DNA of 64,000 nt. Origin: Tribonema minus (lineage: Eukaryota; Sar; Xanthophyceae; Tribonematales; Tribonemataceae). The notes below the pieces were generated by a model that did no database searches, had not been told where the DNA came from, and was given only the letters and a program-made list of their open reading frames with translations. Shown one piece after another: positions 1 through 10,699 of the stretch. The number at the start of each line of letters is the position of its first letter. Position 1 is the first letter of the stretch. Where the stretch lies: the NCBI GenBank assembly GCA_017506865.1, contig JAFCMP010000099.1:62001-126000 (forward strand), in the 5' to 3' direction. Made by a program: the position numbers and the translations under genes.

Positions 1-60
1 CTGCTGGTACCTGGTTTTTTGTTCCATTTCGTGCTCAAATTGTTGAAAACTTTGACCAGC

Positions 61-346
61 CCGCGCACGTGCAGGCGAGACTACCTCAACACGCCTCCAA
101 CCCACCAGACTTCTTTCTGCTGTTCTGGTGCCGCCCCGCGCACGCATGCGTGCAGGCAAGACGTACTACCTCAACACGGCCACAGGCACCACACCGCGGC
201 TGTAGAAACGCCTCCAACCAACTGCACTTTATTCTGCTGTTGCAACAGGTGGTGGTTGTGCCAGCTGCGGGCGGCTGGCTGCCGATACGCCTCTGACCAC
301 CTTCATTCTGCTGCTGTTCTGGCGCCCCCCCCGCACGCAAATGCAG
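61..346 (+). repeat. Acceptor-side exon-echo array upstream of exon 347-542
   Basis: Three imperfect tandem units share a stretch ending in a CAG acceptor followed by a truncated copy of the next exon start (GCAAGAC...TACTACCTCAACAC). Junctions lie near 69, 157 and at the real exon (347). The first two copies lose the frame after about 30-60 bases. The shared intronic part includes CTTTCTGCTGTTCTGG and a CGCACGCA block before each acceptor. Confidence 0.75.
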
Positions 347-3300
347 GCAAGACCTACTACCTCAACACGGCGACGGGCGCCACGTCGCGGCTGTCGGAGG
401 AGCGCGCAGCAGCGCTCATTCAGGGCGCCGCCGCGACGAAGCTGGCGCCGTTCCGCTCGCGCGCGCTGGGGCATGGCGCGCTGTCGCTTGTGGACGTCGC
501 CGAGGGGCGCAAGTTCCACATGCACGCCGAGGAAAACTACAGGTATGTACACACTTTCTTGAGACAAAACAATGCAATGTAAAGTATGTGGCAGCTGCAG
601 CACTTCTGCAGGCGTGGTGGGTGCATCTGAAGTACTGGTGGGTGCATCACGCTAACCCTAATGCTACCCCTAACCCTATCGCGTCCGCACCCCTAACGGC
701 TCAGCTGCGTGCTGAGCCTGGCGATGGCGCTGCACCTGCACCCTAACCTTGATTCTCACCCTCACCTTAACCCTACGTCTAACCCTAACTCTCAGCTGCG
801 TGCTGAACCTGGCGATGGCGCTGCTCCCTGACAGTAATCTAACCCTACCCTAATGCTTACCCTAACCCTACCCCTACCCCTAACCCTCACTGCCTTTACA
901 GGCTGCACCCCCAGCGGCTCAGCTGCGTGCTGAACCTGGCGATGGCGCTGCACCTGCACCAGGGGCAGCTCGGCAAGGCGCGGCGCCTGTATGAGAGCGC
1001 GCTCGCAATATCGCCCGACAACTCGCTGGTGCAGCGCGCGTACGCCATTTTCCTGTTGGCCAGTGCGCAGGTAACTCGGTTGACCTTTCAGTAGTTGAGA
1101 ACTCTCTACAAGTATGCCAACGCAAAAATGAGAGCGCGCTCGCGATATCGCCCGACAACTCGCGCTCGCGATATTGCCCGACAACTCGCTGGTGCAGTGC
1201 GCGTACGCCATCTTCCTGCTGGCCAGTGCGCAGGTATGTTGATTGCACTTCAATTGATCTGAACTTCAACTTCCTCAAGCTGGTCATTTACATAAAAAAG
1301 GGATGAGAGCGCGCTCGAAAAATCGCCCGACAACTCACTGGTGCAGCGCACGAACGCCGTTTTCCTGCTGGCCAGTGCGCAGGTAACTTGGTTCAACTTT
1401 CAGTGTTCAAAAGTGCGATGTTGAAGAACTCCAAAGCAACCACACCCCCTGCAACGCCGCCCAACCACCCGTTGGGTGCACTCGCAACTTTCCTGCAGGT
1501 CACTGCACAGGCGAAATTGGTTCTTCTCAATTTTTTTCTCTTGTGTTTTCACATTCCGTCAAGTATGATGGGTGCTGAGCATGTGTCTCTGTGCTTTTGA
1601 GTTAAAGCAATACGCAAGTGCGTATTGTGACCTAACCCTAACCCTAAAACAAAGTCCTTGGGCGGGGGGAGGTGCCCGTTCCATGTGCAGTCGTACAGGC
1701 TCAATTAGCGTCTGGAAGTGCCGAGTGAGGCTAGGCAGGGGGCACTGCCTGAACCGCACAGAGTTTGTCACGTCGCCCACCGACTCGCGCGTACGCAGGG
1801 TTAGGGCTTGGCGCTGCGGTGCGGGCAAGGGCATGCGCGCATCACATGCTCAATCTTTGCAGTGTACACCACAACACTTCGCAGTATCGCGCTGAGAAGG
1901 ACAAGCGCCATACGCAAAGCATTTCGGGCGCGCCGCCCAGGCACTGGCAAATGGGGGCACTTGATATTACTACTCGCTCATTGCGAGCACAGCTGGGACA
2001 GCGCCCCCGCAGACATAATTTAAATTGCGGCGTCAAATCCTCGCACTGGGAGCCCTTGTGCATGTGCACCAAGTAATACCTCACCCCCCCCTTGCCCCCC
2101 ACCCCCCACCCCCGCCCGCGCACTGCTGACCAAACACTGCCGACAGGCGCCGCGCGCTGACACCGCCGCGCGCGCGCGCGCGCTGCTGAAAACCGCTGCG
2201 CGCAACGACCCTGATACCGCCATGACCAAGTTCAGGCTCGCAGAGCGCGCCTTCTACCGCTACGCGCTCGTGCTGGCGCCGCGCAGTGACCACCGCCGCG
2301 GCAGCAGTAGCAGCGGCGGCAGCGGCGGCGGCAGCGGCAGCAGCAGCAGTGCCCAGCAGAAGAACAACGCTCAGGCAGCTGTGGCAGCGGCGCCGCTGCT
2401 GCTGCTCCTGGAAGGGCCGTCAAAAGCCGTTGCCGCTGCCGCTGCTGCTGCTACTTCTAACGCCCTGGTTGTTGCTGGTGACGCCGCCGCTGCTGACGGC
2501 GGCAGCGGCTCTGGCGCCGCAGCCGCTGCCGCTGCTGCTGCCGCCGAGGGTGCGGCTGGCCCCAAGCGCAGCTCTAGAGGCAACGCGGACCGCACCGGCG
2601 CTGCTGCTGCTGCTGCTGCTGCTGCCGGCCGCGCAGCCACTGCCGCCGCTGCCCAAGCAGCAGAGATCAGCTTCACCGGCTCAGCAGCAAGAGACCTTCC
2701 GCCTTCGCAAAATCGAGCTGAACGCGGCAGCGGTGCGCGCACTGACGAGGCAGCACCAGCACCAGGGGGCTCGCAAGGGGGGGGCGGCGGCGGGGGGGGT
2801 CTGGGGGACATTCTGGAGGGGGGTGACGTGCCGGCGATGGCGATGCTCAGCTGGGCGCTGGTGCAGGAGCTCATCAGGGGCGCCGCGGACGCGGGCGATT
2901 ACGCGTATCGGCGAGCGCTGGCGTGCGCCGCGAGTGCCGACAGTGAGTCAGCGCTGAACTTAAGAATTCGACGCACGTTCATTGTGTGGTGCGGTAGCCA
3001 CTGCGCCTCAGCTCTAGCCCTGACCGATCGGCATCGGCGTAAACTGCAGCTGCCGACAGTGACCGATCAGCATCGGCGTAAACTGCAGCTGCCGACCATG
3101 ACATTGAGCCAGCGCTCAGCCGCAGCGTACGTTGCCGGAATCAGCGCCCAGCGCTACAAATGCCCTTGTGTCCTCACCATGAAAGCGTCGGCGTAAACTG
3201 CGACTGCCGACACTGAGCGATTGTGCCAGCCTGGTGTTGAGCGACCGCTATTACTTAGTCGCTGGTGATGCGTTGCCCTTCATTTGCACTGCTGGCCTGG

Positions 3301-6300
3301 GCGCACGCACCCGCTGACCCTAACCCTAACCCTAAGGCAGCTGGGACGCGCTGCGTCAACCCTAGCCCTAAGTGGCGGGCACCCTGTAACCCAGCCTGAG
3401 AGCGAGTGCCCCTCCTAACCTGGTCATGGCTGCTCCCGCTATCTTCGTATTGAGCACTAAATCTCAGCTATGAACTGTGCATGCGCAGGCCGTCGTTCAC
3501 CATTCTACTGCGTAGCTGCGCCTCACTTCTGAGCCCCAGTCCACATGTGCGCATCCCCCCATGCTGTTGCGCACTGCAATACTGCATAGTGCTGCCACAG
3601 TTCTAACCCTACCCTACCCCTAGCCCTAACCCAACCCTGTCCCCTGCGCTGTCCCGCAACACATGGACATCAGTGCGCGAGGCCGTGCGCGTGAACTATG
3701 TCGACGCGGTGCTGCGGCGGCACATCTACCTCCAATCAAACCCTAACCCTAAGCCTAATTCTAACTTCAACCCTAACCCTGACCCTAACCCTAACGTTAT
3801 CTCCTGCGCTCTCCCGCAACACGTGGACACCAGTGCGCGAGGCAGTGCGCGTGAACTACGTCGACGCGGTGCTGCGGCGGCACCCCAAGGGCGGGCCCGG
3901 ATCGGGTGAGAGCGCATACAGCACTGTGTACCGTTTTAATGGGTTTGCGTCGTGCATGCGGCGTACAAACATGTGGCCAAGGCGGTCAGCCGTGCTTGCT
4001 GTATGTGGATGCTGTATATGGATGGAAAGGGTAGAGGTCAGGTGTGGTCTGTTTTTCCTTCAAAACTCGTGATACTACATCGACGCGGTGCTGCGGCGCC
4101 ACCCCAAGGGCGGGCCCGGATCGGGTGAGTGCATACAGCTCTCTGTACTTTTTATTAATTCTCGCTCAGGGCGCGAAAATGCCCAGATGAATGGCATCTA
4201 ACTTGAAGCTTGCTGTGCGGACTCTACATGTCGTGTGACAGTCTGAAAGTGTCTCAACGACTTAATTGTAAAGGCGTTGCGTTAGGGCATGAAGCGCACA
4301 TGTGCGAGTGGAACCGTGCGTTTGTTTTTCATTTGGACTTGCTGAGACAGCTTGGGTTGGGCTTATTGGGCTTATTAATCCTACTTGTTGTTTGTTGTAA
4401 ATGCATTTTTTGCGTTTTTAGAATTATTGCCTATTCTCTCTCAGGAAATGGTTGTCGTTCTAATTATCATTACGTTTTCTGAAGTAATTGTACTCACTTT
4501 CAGGCATGCCCGCCGCACCCGCGCATATTCAGTTGCTTCGAAATGGTGTCCTTGTTTGGGGGTAAGATGCAGGAGAGAAGGCTGAGTGTAGGTCTACCAA
4601 TGTCCATATGATGACTTCAAGTTCAAGTTCAACCGCTTCGCGGGCGTCTTTGCGGCGCGTGAAAGCGGAGGGCAGGCGTGACAGCTGGCACCTCATGTGT
4701 ATACTTGCCCAGATTCAACACATTCAATCATGGCATACTCGGTCGAAAGTGCAAAAACAACTGCGACGAGGACGCTCAGTTGTGTAACTTCAACTTAAAC
4801 TTGAACCACCAGGCGTCCTGCGGCGCGCGGAGGCGGAGGAGAAGCGCGAGGAGTAGGGCCGCTAGCACTGCAATTATACTTCTATACATGCGCACATTCA
4901 CCAAACCTGATGTGACATGCTTGCTCGCAAGCGCAAAAACACCTGCCACGCGAGAGAGCTCAGTTGCATAACTCCAACATCAATTTGACCCAGGCATCCT
5001 ACGGCGCGCGGAGGTGGAGGAGAAGCGCGAGGAGTGGGGCGGCTGGCAGCGCATGCGCGATCCCACGCCGCCGCACCCCTCGCTGGCGACCTTCTGGTTT
5101 GACGCCGTCACCCAGGTGCGTTCTGGCGCACTTCTCTGTTGAAAAGTTCATTATTACGCTTGAACAGGACAAGACTATGGTTTGTTTAAGATCAGAGCGC
5201 ATGAGCGACCCCGCGCTGCCGCAGGCATCGCTGGCGACGTTCTGGTTCGACGCCGTCACGCAGGTGCGTCCCGGCGCACTTCACAGGTGAAGTTCACTTG
5301 AAGTTGAGCGGAATCAGGTGCGTTCTGGCACACTTCTCAGTTCAAGAAGCTCACTGTTTCGCTTGAACAGGACGTGACTATGCGTAGCTTTAGACCAGAG
5401 CGCATGCACAATCTGGCGCCGCCGCACCCATTGCTGGCGCCCTTCGGGTTCGACGCGTCGTCGCACGGGTGCTTTCAGGGCACCTCACAGTTGAAGAAGA
5501 GCTTATTTTTGCGCTTCTGTAGGACAGAAAAACGTGCATTCTGCGACGAGAGCGCTGCACGATTCGCCGCTGCCGCACCTGCCGTTGCTGGCGCTCTTCT
5601 GGTGCAACGCCGTCCGCAGGTGCGTGCGGCGTGGTGGTTCCTCAATGTTGAAGAAGCTCTTTTGTTTGCGCAAACTTGAACCAGATGGGCGAAATGGGAC
5701 GCAGTACTACAACGCCGCTTCCCAGGTATCTGAATGTCAAAGACGCTTATCATTGCAATCATAGTACCATAGAAATAGGGTGTGACGTGTACTGGACAAC
5801 AGCGCTACAGCGATCCGACAAGGGCAAGGGGGGGGGGGGGGGGGGGGAATACCTGTTGCTAGCGATGATCTGGTACGACGCCGTCACCCACTCAGGTGCG
5901 TCATGGTGTACCTCAATGTTGAAGAAGGGCACGACCTGCAGCCTGCAAGCCTGCAACCTTCTTTGGTGACAGCCGCTGCGACTGACGCAGGCACAGTAGC
6001 ACGGATATTGAGGGTGCTTATGTCTGCAGTGAAGATTGACATCTTGATTTCCAGTGACCACCACAGCGACCAGCTGCAATTATTGCATGTCACCAGCATC
6101 ACATGAGAAGGCCCAGTGCTGACAACACGTGGTAATCACAGCAACTTCTTATAAGTGGTAGTTCTTCATCGATGGCATGACTCTGAAGAACCTCTTTGTG
6201 AAGCACGAATGCGTCAATAGCCGCAAGGTCGACCATGAGCTTCCGTGTCCTCATTCTGCAGCCTCTGCCCCTTCCAAACGCAGAAAACCACTTGGAGTGG

Positions 6301-7169
6301 CTTTGAGCGCGATGACATATGGCGTCGGCGACGACAACGCGCTACCACAGTCAGGTACGCGCCGCCTTCACAGTGGTGATTTGAAGTACCGCAAAGACGG
6401 TGCAGAGACGCAAGCTGCGCGCTGTGCACTTGCCACGCGATGCGCCCTCGGTCAAGCAGGTGATTTGTAAATCGGTCCGCGTCTGCTTGGGATGGCACGT
6501 ACTTCAAGAATGGTGCGTACTTCAAAAAGCAACAAGCCGCATGTGGTGCACTGCAGCAGCGATTCAACGCCCACCAGCGGTTCAGAGGCATCACTACATC
6601 TGCGCAGCTCAACTCAGCTTGACTCTGACATCTGTACAGCAATGGCTTCTTGGCCATTCTGCATGGCACCTACGTTCTCTGTGTGGGATATCTCAGCACA
6701 TGCTGATGTGAATTTTTTTTGCCTGCAGACACGTCCGCCATTGCTGACGCATGGTGCTGTCGCCGGTGCGGTGCGTCACGGTGGAAGCGCCGATGGCGTC
6801 ACCTTCTCCTACGCAGCTGGACTCAGCTTGACTCTGATGTCTACACTTCTGATGTCTATACGTCAGAGTATAAGCTCTGCCAGCACGGGGGCTTCTTTCT
6901 GCCCTGCTTTTTTGCTGAAGCATCGTGCATCTACGTTCTCTGTGTGGAGTACATCAAAACAAGTGCGTGACCTTCGCGTCGACTGCTGCATGCTCTGCCG
7001 CTGATGCAGGGTGCTTTCGCCGGTGTGGTGCGTCATGGTGGACCCGGCCGACGGCCTCACCTTCTACTGCAATGCGCGCACGGGGCAGTGCCAGCTGGAT
7101 GACCCCTGTGTTCACGCGCGCGAGTCGCTGCGGTCTCCGCCGCCGGCGATTGAGCCGGAGGCCTTGTGA
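347..7169 (+). CDS. TPR and WW-like domain protein, 5' end outside window
   Basis: Exons supported by acceptor/donor and phase: 347-542, 902-1070, 2147-2942, 3834-3905, 4592-4658, 4994-5115, possibly 6406-6459, and terminal 7010-7169 with TGA. The first exon in the window opens in a WW-like strand (TYYLNTATG) and runs into an IQ-like helix (AALIQGAAATKL). Exons 902-1070 and 2147-2942 encode tetratricopeptide-like helices (LNLAMALHLHQGQ, RRLYESALAISPDN, FYRYALVLAPRSD). Exon 4994-5115 is a charged helix ending in another WW-like strand (LATFWFDAVTQ). The last exon carries a third (DGLTFYCNARTG). Such proteins are usually scaffolds; no specific function is assigned. Phases close from 347 to 3905 and from 4592 to 5115. 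The joins 3905-4592 and 6459-7010 do not close, so an exon is missing or misplaced. The N-terminus lies upstream of the window. Confidence 0.7.
690..900 (+). repeat. Acceptor-side echoes of exon 902-1070 with telomere-like tracts
   Basis: Two truncated copies of the exon start (CTCAGCTGCGTGCTGA..CTGGCGATGGCGCTG) lie at about 700-740 and 795-825. Each is embedded in CCCTAA-type repeats, and the real exon follows at 902. Confidence 0.75.
902..1070 (+). CDS. TPR exon of the TPR/WW gene
   Basis: The exon enters with one base, completing an Arg codon from the previous exon, and leaves in phase 0 at GTAACT. It encodes a textbook TPR helix pair: an N-L-A alanine-rich helix, a G-x-L turn, then ARRLYESALAISPDN. 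This is the best-conserved part of the protein. Confidence 0.75.
1128..1515 (+). repeat. Donor-side echoes of exon 902-1070
   Basis: Copies of the exon end plus GCGCAG|GTA donor lie at about 1128-1233 (containing an internal duplication of CTCGCGATATYGCCCGACAA) and 1301-1381. A further decayed copy may sit near 1477-1512. The intron flanks (ACTTCAA-type motifs) are partly shared. Confidence 0.75.
2147..2942 (+). CDS. Large exon: TPR helix plus Ala/Gly/Ser low-complexity insert
   Basis: The exon enters in phase 0 after CGACAG and exits at A|GTGAGT in phase 1. It starts with Ala/Arg-rich helices and FYRYALVLAPRSD. About 170 residues of Ser, Gly and Ala homopolymer follow, encoded by GCT/GCC/GGC repeats (about 2300-2680). 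It ends in a further helical piece (ALVQELIRGAADAGDYAYRR). The long ORFs on other frames here are low-complexity shadows. Confidence 0.65.
3300..3830 (+). repeat. Telomere-like tracts and acceptor-side echo of exon 3834-3905
   Basis: CCCTAA runs lie at about 3310-3342, 3602-3636 and 3732-3802. Between them (about 3655-3725) sits a near-copy of the next exon (GTGCGCGAGGC.. through GCTGCGGCGGCAC). It breaks off into a telomere-like tract before any donor. Confidence 0.75.
3834..3905 (+). CDS. Short exon of the TPR/WW gene
   Basis: Encodes REAVRVNYVDAVLRRHPKGG, a basic amphipathic helix. It is bounded by CACCAG and G|GTGAG and has phase 1 on both sides. A donor-side echo repeats its second half at about 4075-4125, with the same GGTGAG donor. 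Confidence 0.6.
4592..4658 (+). CDS. Probable short exon of the TPR/WW gene
   Basis: Phase 0 entry after GTGTAG and phase 1 exit at C|GTGAAA. It encodes YDDFKFKFNRFAGVFAA, and its end phase matches exon 4994-5115 exactly. The upstream join to 3905 is unresolved (phase 1 against phase 0). A possible intervening exon near 4504-4561 does not fit either. Confidence 0.45.
4813..4862 (+). repeat. Acceptor-side echo of exon 4994-5115, broken by a stop
   Basis: CAG plus the first ~48 bases of exon 4994-5115 are repeated almost exactly. The Trp codon of the exon (GAG TGG GGC) is GAG TAG GGC here, so this copy cannot replace the exon in frame. Confidence 0.75.
4994..5115 (+). CDS. Charged-helix / WW-like exon of the TPR/WW gene
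   Basis: Phase 1 entry (two bases complete an Arg codon) and phase 0 exit at CAG|GTGCGT. It encodes RRAEVEEKREEWGGWQRM, then proline-rich linker and LATFWFDAVTQ, resembling the central strand of a WW domain. Confidence 0.6.
5220..5900 (+). repeat. Donor-side echoes of exon 4994-5115
   Basis: At least four decayed copies of the exon 3' part (TGGCGACSTTCTGGTTYGACGC type) lie near 5224-5262, 5420-5475, 5568-5625 and 5850-5895. Most are followed by a GTGCGT-like donor and a TTGAAGAAG-type intron segment. A run of about 20 G sits at 5829-5848. Confidence 0.65.
6406..6459 (+). CDS. Possible short exon of the TPR/WW gene
   Basis: Eighteen codons (RRKLRAVHLPRDAPSVKQ) between GTGCAG and CAG|GTGATT, phase 0 on both sides, so it joins exon 4994-5115 in frame. 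There is no family support; the call rests on phase and splice sites only. Confidence 0.35.
6730..6860 (+). repeat. Echo of the terminal WW-like exon
   Basis: This segment resembles the start of exon 7010-7169 (GTGCTGTCGCCGGTG.GGTGCGTCA.GGTGGA) with small indels that break the frame. It continues into an ACTCAGCTTGACTCTGA segment that recurs near 10630, tying it to the downstream segmental duplication. Confidence 0.6.
7010..7169 (+). CDS. Terminal WW-like exon of the TPR/WW gene
   Basis: Enters with one base after GATGCAG and reads VLSPVWCVMVDPADG, then LTFYCNARTGQCQLDDP, ending at TGA (7167-7169). The W / G-LTFYCN-TG spacing fits a WW domain, though the second Trp is replaced. Its required entry phase (2) is not supplied by any exon I could define upstream. 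Confidence 0.6.
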
Positions 7170-8400
7170 ACCGCTAGCGAGACATAATATACTGCAAAGT
7201 GCCATGCATCGATTGGTGCTCAGACAAGTCTGCGCAACGCTTGCCTGGCAAGATATAATATACGATTCATCGATTGGTGCTCGGGGCGCCCACGAATCCG
7301 TGCAACACCTGCTCTGGGGGTGATGGTCGCTCACGTCTTGCTGCAGAGTCTGCACTGTGGTCCAGTGCGTTGAATGCACTGCATGTCACACAAGTATGTA
7401 CCTAAAGGCTTCTACTGCAAAGTCTGCATGGCACACATGCCGCGCTGCTGCGTTCCACAACGCCTGTATTCATTGAAGTTATGGTGCTTTACGTGCGAGA
7501 GTAGCTGCGGTCCCCGTTGCCGGTTTTGCGAATCATTGCTGACATCACGCGTGTACTGTGAGTGATTGCAGATGAAATGTTGTCATGCCACGCGGACTGC
7601 TTTGCAGAGGCGCCGCGCTGCTGCTTCCGTGATGCTCGGATCTGGTGCCGCGCTGCTGTCAATGACGCCTGTATCTGTTCAAGGCGTTGGCGCTTTTTTA
7701 ACAACGTGCGACCTGTGCATGCACTTGCGACAGGGGCGCCGGAGGCCACCGCCGCCCGCCAAAACCAGTTGTGAACAGGACAGTTGTGAACAGGACCGCA
7801 CCAGCGCACTACACGCTGGCTTTACTGTAGGGTTGATCTTCAACTGGCAATACGCTTATTTCACTGGCCATCTGCAGCGGTGCCCCCAAAGCACCCCCTC
7901 CCCTGAGGCTCCCCCCAACCACCCGTTGTTGCCTGTTCCAGATGGGGGGGGGGGGCGTACTGTACTTCCTTGCAGTTCATCAACACAGCAATACTGGTAC
8001 CAAACTGCTGCCTTCCCCTTGGCGCAATAAACACTTGGAACTGTCATCATGTTGCTGGATGCAATCCTATCGCAGTTTGCGTGCAGTTTATTGTGGCGTT
8101 GGCCTGCTGTTGCTTCTGTGGACTCCTTCAGTGGAGTAGGTGTGCATGTGCTTGGCACTTGTGCGCTCAGCAGAATTGCACGTGCCGTTTCACATGCAAG
8201 AGCAACGCGGGAAAACGTGCAGCGGTGCTCATCACCTTGCACTCATGACTACTACTAGTAGTACATTTGAAAAAAGACGTCGGCTGTATGCGCACAGATG
8301 CAGACAGAACTCGTGGAGTAACAGAAAATTCCACTCAAAATGTGCAGCCTGTACACAGTCAAATGGCCAGCTACATGTAGGGCACACATGACTCAGCGAC
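7170..8400. other. Intergenic region without a recognised gene
   Basis: No convincing coding exon is seen. It holds a local imperfect repeat (a CATAATATAC...CATCGATTGGTGCTC block near 7186-7226 and again near 7252-7292), G and C homopolymer runs near 7910 and 7950, and ordinary unique sequence. Confidence 0.4.
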
Positions 8401-10310
8401 GCGCACAGCTGTTGTAACAGACTAGATGGATTTTCTACATGAGGTGGCGTGCGCGGCAGCATAGGACCACAGCCATGCAGGGACCAGTGATGTAGGTAAC
8501 ATTTGACGTGCCTCAACGCACACATGGCATTTGCAAAGCCAACGCCGATGCACCAATATCATGCCACAACTCACTAACACGCATCAACCAGCAACTTTCA
8601 TGCAAGGGGTCACGGGCAAAACAGCAATTTACACGCAACACGTCATGGCCATAATAATCGCTGTTTTATTGTCTGCTCTGTGGTGAAACGAACCACGAGG
8701 GGCCAGCTAGCAAGCGCCGAGCCCTCTTGAAAAAAAAACAAGTGTCCAAGCATCTCTGCAGTAGTTCCTGAGCGCACCGCGTTCCACGCATTGACTTGTG
8801 CATTCTTACAGTTACCACAGCCCACAATCTCATTGCTCGCTGCAACTGCTGCTACAGGCATTCTCGATGGTGGTCAATTCATGGCTCTGTCAGACCGCTT
8901 GCCCCCCTCAGCAGAACCTCTGAGCCTTGACAAACTTCTTGGTGTCCGCGTTGCAGAACGCCCAGACCATGTTGGGATTGTATATGAGAGGAACTGGAAT
9001 GGGCGCATTTGGGTCATCACTAAACGCATCCCGAATCTCCACGATCGGTGCGTCGCACCCTGCGGCTTTCAGTTCCTTCTCGATGGTCGCCTTGGCGGCC
9101 TCAATGTCCTGCCCAAAGAGTTCAGGCCACTCCCTCTTCACGTCCGACATGTTCAAATTGAAGTGACAGGAAGTGGCCTGCGCGAAGGCGGCGTGCACGC
9201 GTGGATAGCAGCAGCACGGGCGCAGAGGGACTAAGTGAAGGGCGCGCAAGCATGCAGGCGAGGACAATAAGCATGGGACTTGCGCGTGTTGTATGGGTGA
9301 CAGGCATCGCACTGGCACCAGTACATACCTCTGCAATGTTGCCCACAACAAAGCATTGCCTCCAGTTAGACAGCGTTCTATTGTGCGACAGTTCAAATCT
9401 GCACATCCATTGCGTTCCTTGCAAACACAGCTGACGAGTTGGAGGCTGATTCACCTGAGAGCGCGCAAAACCTAGCTCTGAGTTGAAATTCAACCTGGGC
9501 TGCTGTTTGGATGAAAGGAGAAGGCCTTGACTTGGGGTGCCTGGTCAAGTTCTCATATCTCGTACTTCATGAAAAAATGAGTGCAGTAGTTGGTCAGCCA
9601 TGAGTCTTCTCTGCCGTCAAAATCTGAGTGTGCCTTGCGTTGGCATGAATTTAAAGGTAGCACACTTGCTAAGTAGTGCGGTTTATGCGTAATCACGCTC
9701 ATAAATGTTGAAGCACGTCATCGCGCGTGCGGCCAAGGGTACACACAGCAAGCGAGGACGATTGAACCACAATAAGCAGACGCCAGAAGACGCACTTCCA
9801 GATCGCTCATGCATGCACAAGCGCAAGGCCCCGCATCTGTGAAAAGACATGCCCATGCAGAGGATTCGAGAAGCACAAGCAGGCGACAGCGTACATATGG
9901 GAGATGATTTGGCTGCATGCCGACTCACCTCAGTGGATCACCCGGCAACTGTCGAAGCGCACAAGCTGGGCCGTGTGTGTGTGAGATCAAGTTGCCCCAT
10001 GTAGCGTAGCCTGGGGGGGGGGGTCCGCTCTATATACTTCTGTGAGGTGCGGCGCTGCGGTGATAATCTCACAAGGCGGTGATACTGTGCTGGGCCTGAA
10101 CCCTCCTATTTTTGTTTGTCCCGCTGATCAAAGTTTGCCACTTGCGTGTGTTAGTGATAGTAATGATCCTGAGGGGCCAGGTCAGATTGAAGTATAATAT
10201 TTAATTATTATGCTTCTCAGATGGCCTCATATGGCCTCAGATCTGCGTTGGCGTTCGTTGCTCGAATGGGGGGCGAGTCAACTTCCGCATCCCCTGGATG
10301 TGACGTGCAC
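8400..10310. repeat. Segmental duplication, unit 1 (paired with about 10447-12330)
   Basis: Several blocks recur in the same order about 2.0-2.4 kb downstream. They include GATGTAGGTAACAT and GCAAGGGGTCACG..C, the inhibitor gene, an ATACTTCTGTGAGG block (10033 versus 12080) and GGGGCGAGTCAACTTCC (10268 versus 12304). Divergence is substantial between blocks and low within the inhibitor ORF, so the copy is not recent. Confidence 0.65.
8908..9150 (-). CDS. Potato inhibitor I family serine protease inhibitor
   Basis: An 80-codon single-exon ORF from ATG at 9150 to TGA at 8908-8910. It matches the potato inhibitor I / chymotrypsin inhibitor 2 fold: N-terminal WPELFGQDIEAAKATIEKE, then an acidic loop, a proline-rich segment before the reactive loop, and the C-terminal strand VWAFCNADT. 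By alignment with barley CI-2 (M-E-Y-R-I-D-R-V-R) the P1-P1' pair would be Leu-Ile, suggesting a chymotrypsin- or subtilisin-like target. The two loop-bracing arginines of CI-2 are replaced by Met and Trp. The length is normal for the family. There is no signal peptide, so the product is probably cytosolic unless an upstream exon exists. The gene is convergent with the TPR/WW gene. Confidence 0.75.
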   Translation of the reverse strand: MSDVKREWPELFGQDIEAAKATIEKELKAAGCDAPIVEIRDAFSDDPNAPIPVPLIYNPNMVWAFCNADTKKFVKAQRFC

Positions 10311-10439
10311 TGCGGCCCTTGTGAACTATTTTGGCTGCTGTGGCTGACATCAGCCCTGATGTGACACATGCATGAGCCTTTTGTAAATCGCAGGTCTCCG
10401 GGCCCATGCTGTCTGACTCCGCATCGACTGATGCTTAAT

Positions 10440-10660
10440 CCGTCGCAGATACAGGGTGCTACCGGCAGTGCGATCTCATCTCATCCTGCTCCTAAATCAC
10501 CAGCCCCGGGTCGTCTCGAAGCGTGCAGGTTGCGTCGTCTGTTGGGCACTCCAGTCGCTGTTGCAAGGATGCTGTCGCCGCTGCTACTCGTCATGATGGA
10601 CCGCCGACGGCCTCACCTTCTCTTGCGTAGCTGAACTCAGCTCGAATTTGACATCTACCT
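10440..10660 (+). pseudogene. 3' remnant of the TPR/WW gene
   Basis: GCAGATACAGGGTGCT near 10445 and GTCATGATGGACCGCCGACGGCCTCACCTTCT (split around 10590-10620) match the terminal exon of the TPR/WW gene. They are followed by the ACTCAGCT segment seen after its echo. The frame is disrupted and no stop equivalent to 7167 is kept. It marks the start of duplication unit 2. Confidence 0.55.
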
Positions 10661-10699
10661 ATGTCTTGCCAGTGCTGCTGACCTACTTGGTATCTACTT

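Noticed and set aside
2371-2874. 167-codon minus-strand Ala/Pro-rich ORF
   Set aside because: Antisense shadow of the GCN/GGN triplet expansion in exon 2147-2942.
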